This document shows, in pieces, positions 14,033 through 19,062 of a stretch of 19,062 bases of DNA. Origin of the DNA: Bacillota bacterium (lineage in GTDB: Bacteria; Bacillota; Bacilli; Alicyclobacillales; SLC66); NCBI GenBank assembly GCA_021821225.1, contig JAKACR010000022.1:1-19062 (forward strand), read 5' to 3'. The notes below the pieces were generated by a model. It had not been told where the DNA came from, did not search any database, and worked only from the letters and a program-made list of their open reading frames with translations. Every line of letters begins with the position of its first letter. Position 1 is the first letter of the stretch. The position numbers and the translations under genes are program-made.

Positions 14033-15454
14033 ATGACTGGAGCGCGTTTTCGCGATCTGCCGGCCGTTCACTTGCTGCTCGCGCGACAGCGAGCGATTCG
14101 CTGGATGGATGTGCACGGCCGGGGGCGGGTTGTGCAGGCGGTCCAGCGGGCGGTTGATGAAGCGAGGGAGCAGTTGCGGGCGGGGCATGCGCCTGATCTC
14201 GCTCCGAACGCTGTCCTGGATGTGGCGGAACGCCACCTGCAGGCGGCTGTCAGGCCGCATTTTCAGCCGGTGATCAATGCGACGGGAACGGTGCTGCACA
14301 CCAATCTGGGGCGGGCGCCGCTGGCTGAAGAAGCGCTTGCGGCGATTGCGTTGACGGCGTCCGGGTACAGCAACCTGGAATACGATCTGGACACGGGCGA
14401 ACGCGGTTTGCGCCACGATCACGTGGAGCCTCTGATCTGTCGGCTGACGGGCGCGGAAGCGGCGCTTGTGGTGAACAATAATGCGGCGGCGGTTTTTCTC
14501 ACGCTGGCGGAATTGGCGCAAGGGCGGAAGGTGGCCATTTCGCGGGGAGAATTGGTGGAAATCGGCGGATCGTTCCGCGTTTCGGAAGTCATGCGCCAGA
14601 GCGGGGCGACGCTGATCGAGGTGGGAACGACCAACAAGACGCGCGAGGCGGATTACGAAGCGGCGCTCAAAGACGGAGCGGACATGGTGCTGCGCGTGCA
14701 CACGTCCAACTTCCGCATCGTCGGCTTCACGTCCAAGCCGGCGCTCGCCGCGCTTGCGGATTTGGCGCACAGGTACGGCGCTCTTTTGGTGGAGGACCTC
14801 GGCAGCGGATCGCTGGCGGATCTGCGCGCGCGGGGTGTGGGCGACGAGCCGACGATTGGCGAGAGCGTGCGCGCTGGCGTCGATATCGTGACATTCTCCG
14901 GAGACAAGCTGCTCGGGGCGGGACAGGCCGGCGTAATCTGCGGCCGCAGGGAGTTTGTCGCGCGCATCCGCAAGAATCAGTTGGCGCGGGCGGTGCGAGT
15001 CGATAAATTGACGCTGGCCGCGCTGGAAGCGACGTTGCGGCTGTATGAGGACGAGCGCGCGGCGTATGAGCGGGTCCCGGTTCTGTGGCTGCTCACGCGG
15101 CCTGTGGAGGAGCTTGAGGCGATTGCCGGGCGGCTGGCCGGGCGGTTGACCAATGAGGCTCCCGCAGTGCGGTGTCGGGCGATTGCGACGATCGCCCAAG
15201 TGGGCGGCGGAGCGTTGCCAAGTGAACAATTGCCGTCCTGGGGTGTGGCCGCGGCTATTTCCGGCGTGTCGGCGGAACGGTTCACGGCCGGGCTGCGCGC
15301 AGCCGATCCGCCGATTGTCGCAAGAGTGGCGCGAGAGGAGGTGATCTTCGATGTCCGGACCGTTTTCTCAGGAGAATTTGAACGGCTTGTTTCAGGGATC
15401 GCAGGGGTCGTTGCGCGACTTGCGGCAGGCCGTCCGGCTGACCACGCTCACTGA
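14033..15454 (+). CDS. selA: L-seryl-tRNA(Sec) selenium transferase
   Basis: A 473-aa PLP enzyme that converts seryl-tRNA(Sec) to selenocysteyl-tRNA(Sec) using selenophosphate. It carries the family core: VINATGTVLHTNLGRAPL (about residues 81-98), the Y.NLEYDLDTG.RG segment, AALVVNNNAAAVFL, and the PLP lysine K292 in TFSGDKLLGAGQAG. Length is close to E. coli SelA (463 aa). It forms a decameric ring in known cases. ATG 14033 has GAGGT 8 nt upstream. The gene's 3' end overlaps selD by 104 nt in another frame, so the two are translated from one mRNA. Its presence implies that the organism makes selenocysteine, provided selB and tRNA-Sec lie elsewhere. Confidence 0.96.
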   Translation: MTGARFRDLPAVHLLLARQRAIRWMDVHGRGRVVQAVQRAVDEAREQLRAGHAPDLAPNAVLDVAERHLQAAVRPHFQPVINATGTVLHTNLGRAPLAEEALAAIALTASGYSNLEYDLDTGERGLRHDHVEPLICRLTGAEAALVVNNNAAAVFLTLAELAQGRKVAISRGELVEIGGSFRVSEVMRQSGATLIEVGTTNKTREADYEAALKDGADMVLRVHTSNFRIVGFTSKPALAALADLAHRYGALLVEDLGSGSLADLRARGVGDEPTIGESVRAGVDIVTFSGDKLLGAGQAGVICGRREFVARIRKNQLARAVRVDKLTLAALEATLRLYEDERAAYERVPVLWLLTRPVEELEAIAGRLAGRLTNEAPAVRCRAIATIAQVGGGALPSEQLPSWGVAAAISGVSAERFTAGLRAADPPIVARVAREEVIFDVRTVFSGEFERLVSGIAGVVARLAAGRPADHAH

Positions 15455-16487
15455 CAAGTCCGGGTGAGGGTGCAAGATAGGTCCGGCGGACCTGAGAGAA
15501 GTCCTGTCGTTCTTGCCCCGTGAAGAGCCGAATCCCGATCTGCTCGTCGGACTGGGCACTTCGGATGACGCGGGCGTGTTCCGTTTGGCGGACGATCTGG
15601 CGCTGGTCCAGACGGTCGATTATTTTACGCCGGTCGTGGACGATCCGTTCGCGTTCGGGCAGATTGCGGCGGCCAATGCGCTGAGCGACATCTACGCGAT
15701 GGGCGCGCGCCCGTTGACCGCGCTCAATATCGTGGGATTCCCGATCAGCAAACTGGATAAGGCCATACTTGCGGACATCCTGCGCGGGGGAGCGGATAAG
15801 CTGCGCGAGGCGGGGGTGACGCTGCTCGGCGGACACTCGATCGACGATGTCGATCCGAAGTTCGGCTTGGCCGTCACGGGCGTGGTCCGTCCGGACGCCA
15901 TGTGGACGAACGCGGGAGCGAAGGCGGGCGATGCGCTGGTGCTGACCAAGCCGATCGGCATGGGCGTTGTGTCAAAAGCGATCAAGGAAGCCGTCGCACT
16001 GCGGGAGGATGCGGCGGAGGCAATCCGTTGGATGGCGCTGCTGAACAAGGGAGCGGCGGAGACGGCGCACCGCTTCACGGTGCACGCGGCGACCGACGTG
16101 ACCGGGTTTGGATTGCTCGGCCACGCGCTTGAGATGGTGCGGGCGTCGGGTGTCGGGCTTGCGATTGACGCGCAAACAGTGCCGGTTCTCCCGGGGGCGC
16201 GCCAGTACGCCGAACGCGGTCTTGTTCCGGCGGGCAGCAGGCGCAACAGGGCGTTTGTCGCGGAGGCGGTCGCGTTTGACGACGATGTGGATGAACTGAC
16301 GCGTGCGCTGCTGGCGGACGCGGTGACGTCCGGCGGTCTGCTGTTCGCGCTTCCGGTCGCACAGGCGGCGGAATTTGTCGAGGCGCTGCGCGCGATGGGG
16401 ATGGAGCGGGCGGTGCAGATCGGTCGGTTTTCCGGATTGCGCGCCGGGGAGATTCGCGTGACGGCGGGTGTGCGCGGTGAGGGTTGA
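15351..16487 (+). CDS. selD: Selenide, water dikinase (selenophosphate synthetase), itself a selenoprotein
   Basis: SelD makes selenophosphate from selenide and ATP, the selenium donor for SelA. The conventional open frame begins only at a TTG (15513) and lacks the catalytic N-terminus. The same frame continues upstream through one TGA (15465-15467) to ATG 15351, which has a perfect AGGAGGTGAT at 15336-15345. Reading TGA as Sec gives LTTLTDKSG-U-GCKIGPADL, the SelD active-site pattern with U39 at the catalytic position (Cys17 in E. coli) and K42 equal to the essential Lys20. Downstream GTSDDAGVFRLADD is the Mg-ATP aspartate region, and LLGGHSIDD, ATDVTGFGLLGHALEM complete the family. Full length is 378 residues. 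The 38 residues before Sec are longer than usual. It overlaps selA by 104 nt and hemZ by 20 nt. Confidence 0.93.
15465..15494 (+). promoter_or_regulatory. Sec UGA codon with bacterial SECIS-like hairpin
   Basis: After UGA at 15465-15467, an 11-nt spacer leads to AGGTCC (15479-15484), loop GGC (15485-15487) and GGACCT (15488-15493), a perfect 6-bp stem extendable by a U-G pair. Bacterial SECIS elements lie within the coding region close behind the UGA, with a short stem and G in the apical loop; this one fits in place and shape. SelB would bind it to deliver Sec-tRNA. Confidence 0.8.
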
Positions 16488-18246
16488 CATTTTGTGGAGC
16501 GGCGCCTGTTACGAGTCTGAATGGGTGCGCATGGTCGGACTGTTTTATGCGGACACACAGGTTTTCGTGGCGCAGAATATGGCGCAGGAACCTGTGCGGC
16601 CGCCCGTGGGCCGGATGAACGTGTCGCCGGACCTGGATCAGGCGGCCGATGAGAGTGCCCGGCGCCTGCCCGCAGGAGTGCGGGTGAAGGAATCGCGCGT
16701 CGCCATCGAGATAGCTCTGGCGTTCACGGCAAGTGGAATAAACGCGCGCGTCCACGCGGTGAGCGAGGAGTCCGGCAGCTTGGCGGGGGCCGCCTGGGCG
16801 GAGCGGACAGAACAGGCGGCGTGGGCGGAGCCGCTTGCACGGCGTGCGGCCAAACGGGCGTCTCTTCATGCGCTGCACGAAGCATTGCGCGCCTTGACCG
16901 GACGAGCGCAACCGTGGGGGATTCTCACCGGCGTGCGACCGACCAAGCTGGCGCACGCGCACCTGCGCCGTGCCGCAACCGCACTCATCGAAACGCCGGA
17001 CTTGGGTGCATGGCCAGCCGCTGCGGTCGCCGGGAAGATGGACGGTCCGGGCGATGCGGCAAGCGGACTGCCGACGACGGGCGCCGCGATGCGCCCGGAC
17101 CTGCGCCCGGCGGTTGACGGCGCCACGCTTGCGATGGCCGCGCGCGATCTGGAGCGCGATTATCTGATATCGCCGCGCAGGGCGCGCCTCGCCGTGGAGA
17201 TCGCGCAGCATCAACTGCGCGCCGTGCCCGATCTGCACAGCCTGTCCAAGGGCGCCGTCAGCGTCTATCTCGGCGTGCCGTTTTGTCCGACACACTGCGC
17301 ATACTGCACGTTTCCTGCGTATTCGATGCGCGAAAAGGCGGCGTACGCCGAAGACTTTTTGGCCGCGCTGGACAAGGAGATCCGCGCCGTCGGCGAACTG
17401 TTGGCCAGCTACGGGGTGGATGTCACGTCGGTCTATGTGGGCGGCGGCACGCCGACAAGCCTGCGCGCGCCGGAGTTGCGGCGCGTGCTGGAGGCGCTAT
17501 TGCGCCATCTGCCCGGTGGTGGGTCATGGCGCGAATTTTGCGTGGAAGCGGGCCGAGCGGACACCATCACGCCGGATCGCGTGTCCGTCATGCGCAAACT
17601 TGGCGTGGACCGGGTCAGCGTCAATCCGCAGACGTTCCGGGCGGCCACGCTGCGCGCCATCGGCCGCGGCCATTCTCCGGAGATCGTCGAGAAGCGTTTT
17701 TTCCTGTTTCGTGAGGCGGGTTTTTCCAATATTAACATGGATCTCATCCTGGGGCTTCCGGGCGAGGAGACGGCGACCGTCCAGGATTCGGTCGAACGGA
17801 CGCTGCGCCTTAAGCCGGATTCCGTCACGCTGCACACGCTGTCGTTCAAGCGGTCGGCGGCCGTGACAGAACGGCGCGGCGCGTACGCGATACCGGCCGA
17901 CGAAACGGTCGTCGCGATGATGGACTACGCCAGTCGCGCGGTGGAGACTGCCGGACTCAGGCCGTATTACCTGTATCGCCAGAAGGACATCCTGGCCAAT
18001 CTGGAAAACGTGGGGTATGCACATCCTGGGAAAGAGAGCGTCTACAACATCAGCATCATCCAGGAAGCGGAGACGATCGTGGCGCTCGGCGGCGGCGGTG
18101 CGAGCAAATGGGTGCTGCCGGGCGGATTGCGCGCCGGACAGCATAAGAATCCGCGCGAACCCCGCTCCTACGTTGAAACTATCGACGCGGTGCTTGAGGT
18201 CAAGCTTGCGGCGCTGCGCCGGGTATGCGAGGCGATGCGTACTTGA
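16468..18246 (+). CDS. hemZ: HemZ-type radical SAM protein (coproporphyrinogen III oxidase-like)
   Basis: A ~592-aa protein similar to Bacillus HemZ, an oxygen-independent coproporphyrinogen oxidase-like radical SAM enzyme. The 4Fe-4S site is PFCPTHCAYCTFPAY with C273, C277 and C280 (CxxxCxxC). Supporting motifs are WGILTGVRPTKLAH, YVGGGTPTSL, VEAGRADTIT, DRVSVNPQTF, NMDLILGLPGE, TLHTLSFKRSA and PYYLYRQKDILANLENVGY. A stretch rich in Ala, Gly and Pro (about residues 168-215) between RPTKLAH and ERDYLIS appears inserted relative to the ~500-aa Bacillus protein as I remember it. The start is GTG 16468 or GTG 16477; both overlap the end of selD and lack a strong Shine-Dalgarno, so translation is probably coupled. 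Heme synthesis itself is uncertain: HemZ biochemical roles are less settled than HemN's. Confidence 0.92.
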   Translation: MCAVRVDILWSGACYESEWVRMVGLFYADTQVFVAQNMAQEPVRPPVGRMNVSPDLDQAADESARRLPAGVRVKESRVAIEIALAFTASGINARVHAVSEESGSLAGAAWAERTEQAAWAEPLARRAAKRASLHALHEALRALTGRAQPWGILTGVRPTKLAHAHLRRAATALIETPDLGAWPAAAVAGKMDGPGDAASGLPTTGAAMRPDLRPAVDGATLAMAARDLERDYLISPRRARLAVEIAQHQLRAVPDLHSLSKGAVSVYLGVPFCPTHCAYCTFPAYSMREKAAYAEDFLAALDKEIRAVGELLASYGVDVTSVYVGGGTPTSLRAPELRRVLEALLRHLPGGGSWREFCVEAGRADTITPDRVSVMRKLGVDRVSVNPQTFRAATLRAIGRGHSPEIVEKRFFLFREAGFSNINMDLILGLPGEETATVQDSVERTLRLKPDSVTLHTLSFKRSAAVTERRGAYAIPADETVVAMMDYASRAVETAGLRPYYLYRQKDILANLENVGYAHPGKESVYNISIIQEAETIVALGGGGASKWVLPGGLRAGQHKNPREPRSYVETIDAVLEVKLAALRRVCEAMRT

Positions 18247-18271
18247 CATGTTGTCCGATAATCGATATCAT
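18243..18271 (+). promoter_or_regulatory. hisS promoter overlapping the hemZ stop codon
   Basis: TTGACA (18243-18248), a 17-bp spacer and TATCAT (18266-18271) make a near-consensus vegetative promoter. The -35 box contains the hemZ stop TGA (18244-18246). The transcript should start near 18278. Confidence 0.8.
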
Positions 18272-18277
18272 GTTGAG

Positions 18278-18556
18278 CAAAATTGGATACGTGTCGAAGA
18301 ACAGGCGAGTAGCGCCGGTGGAGCGGACAGAGAGAAGCGGACATGGCTGGAAGCCGTTTTGCGCAAGCCGGCGGGAAGAACACCTGGGAGATGTCCTATG
18401 CAAATAGCGACCGGGATGGCAGTCCCGTTATCCAAAACGAGCGCTGTGGCGCGCCGTCCATTTCGGTTCGGACGGGAGGCGCGACGGAAAGCAGGGTGGC
18501 ACCGCGGGTGAGAGACATCGCCCGTCCCTCGGGACGGATGGTGTCTTTCTGTTTAT
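18278..18556 (+). promoter_or_regulatory. Histidine T-box riboswitch leader
   Basis: The leader carries the hallmark T-box AGGGTGGCACCGCG (18493-18506), followed by a terminator, and lies directly upstream of hisS. In Stem I, the AGTA-type bulge appears in GGCGAGTAGCGCC, and the specifier region reads GAACACC with CAC (His) at 18381-18383, between GGACAT and ATGTCC arms. Uncharged tRNA-His would pair with the specifier and T-box, favouring the antiterminator and letting hisS be transcribed. The specifier position is inferred; AAC or ACC in shifted frames would not fit hisS. Confidence 0.88.
18514..18554 (+). terminator. T-box-controlled intrinsic terminator
   Basis: GACATC (18514-18519) pairs with GGTGTC (18540-18545), and inside it CCGTCC with GGACGG around a CTCG loop, followed by TTTCTGTTT (18546-18554). 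It is the transcription-off alternative to the antiterminator that includes the T-box sequence. Confidence 0.8.
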
Positions 18557-18608
18557 GCGGGCATGTCCTTTAAGCGGAGCGTCATGCACGAAACGAGGGG
18601 ATGAAACC

Positions 18609-19062
18609 GTGGCAGAGTATGCAAAGCCGCGCGGGACAAGCGATCTGACTCCGGACGAGGCGCGGGAGTGGCAGGAAGTCGAAGCGCTTTTGCGCTCTAC
18701 CTTTCACGTTTATCATTTCCGGGAGATTCGCACGCCTGTTTTCGAGCATACGGAGGTGTATGAACGCGGCGTCGGCGATACGACCGATATTGTGCAGAAG
18801 GAAATGTATACATTCACCGATCGCGGCGGCCGCAGTGTCACACTGCGGCCGGAAGGCACGGCGGGCGTGGCGCGGGCGTTTGTCGAGCACAAGTGGTACG
18901 GCGGGCCGCTGCCGCTGAAACTGTACTATATGGGGCCGATCTTCCGTTACGAAAAACCGCAGGCGGGCCGATACCGGCAGCACCAGCAGTACGGCGTCGA
19001 GGCGCTGGGGTCGGAAGACCCGCGGCTGGACGTGGAGATCATTGAATTGGCGGACCGTTTTT
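18609..19062 (+). CDS. hisS: Histidyl-tRNA synthetase, N-terminal part (runs off window)
   Basis: The first 151 residues of a class II aminoacyl-tRNA synthetase that attaches histidine to tRNA-His. It begins [18 protein letters not shown], the usual HisS opening PRGTxDL. Motif 1 region [32 protein letters not shown], then [14 protein letters not shown] and motif 2 [24 protein letters not shown] are seen. The GTG at 18609 has GAGGGG (18595-18600) 8 nt upstream; the ATG at 18601 is out of frame. The paralog HisZ shares this fold, but the strong RPEGT and GRYRQHQQ signatures and the His T-box favour HisS. No stop codon is reached before the window ends. Confidence 0.93.
   Translation, partial: MAEYAKPRGTSDLTPDEAREWQEVEALLRSTFHVYHFREIRTPVFEHTEVYERGVGDTTDIVQKEMYTFTDRGGRSVTLRPEGTAGVARAFVEHKWYGGPLPLKLYYMGPIFRYEKPQAGRYRQHQQYGVEALGSEDPRLDVEIIELADRF

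Noticed and set aside
14024..15229. Minus-strand open frame of 401 codons across selA
   Set aside because: Shadow of selA codon bias; no domain and no start signal.
15513..16487. SelD starting at TTG 15513
   Set aside because: It lacks the catalytic U/C-G-C-K segment and has no Shine-Dalgarno; the readthrough frame from ATG 15351 explains both.
16075..17295. Minus-strand open frame of 406 codons across selD/hemZ
   Set aside because: Arg/Pro-rich composition without recognisable motifs, antisense to two well-supported genes.
13577..18608. selB or tRNA-Sec expected near selA-selD
   Set aside because: No elongation-factor-like frame and no long tRNA cloverleaf is visible here; they must lie outside the window if present.

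Overview
The window looks like chromosomal DNA of a GC-rich, spore-forming Firmicute, most likely class Bacilli and in the Alicyclobacillaceae/thermophilic Bacillales range. The family is an inference; no rRNA is present to fix it. The reasons are an endospore-associated YheC/YheD ATP-grasp protein, a HemZ-type radical SAM protein, a GsaB-like glutamate-1-semialdehyde aminomutase, a T-box riboswitch before hisS, TTGACA-17-TATAAT-type promoters and purine-rich Shine-Dalgarno sites. GC-rich third positions run through most genes; the GH78 gene at the left edge looks less GC-rich by eye.

Layout: 68-2605 is a family 78 glycoside hydrolase (alpha-L-rhamnosidase-like). 2606-3035 is a nest of palindromic repeats. 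3036-4259 is a YheC/YheD protein. 4260-4673 holds a long inverted repeat and a strong promoter for the ammonium channel gene amtB (4674-5996). 6121-10069 is a transport cluster: a secreted/membrane protein of unknown function, an ABC ATPase and an ABC-2 permease. 10162-11944 holds a single-pass membrane protein with a possible roadblock-like domain, a NifU C-terminal-type protein and a thioredoxin. On the minus strand lie a small membrane protein gene (11993-12151) and hemL/gsaB (12290-13576). 14033-18246 is a tight selA-selD-hemZ operon. 18243-18608 is a promoter plus histidine T-box leader, followed by hisS, which runs off the right edge.

The main discovery is that selD is itself a selenoprotein gene. 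An ordinary ORF search starts it at a TTG at 15513, but the true start is an ATG at 15351 behind a perfect AGGAGGTGAT Shine-Dalgarno inside selA. An in-frame TGA at 15465-15467 sits exactly where the SelD catalytic Cys/Sec belongs (G-U-G-C-K). A small hairpin of bacterial SECIS type follows 11 nt later. So the operon encodes SelA (makes Sec-tRNA) and SelD (makes selenophosphate), and making SelD needs the pathway's own product. selB and tRNA-Sec are not in the window.

The second discovery is a family of short palindromic elements confined to intergenic DNA. Two near-complete copies of about 123 bp (2779-2901 and 13779-13901) share terminal inverted repeats and a central hairpin with a conserved 8-nt loop and a compensatory base-pair change. 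An exact 19-mer end sequence (GGGACATGTGATAAAGTCC) occurs three times, and several partial ends lie directly before genes. Other unexplained structures are a 35-bp perfect palindrome inside the YheC/YheD gene, a 19-bp-arm inverted repeat before amtB, and a 17-bp-arm hairpin before selA.
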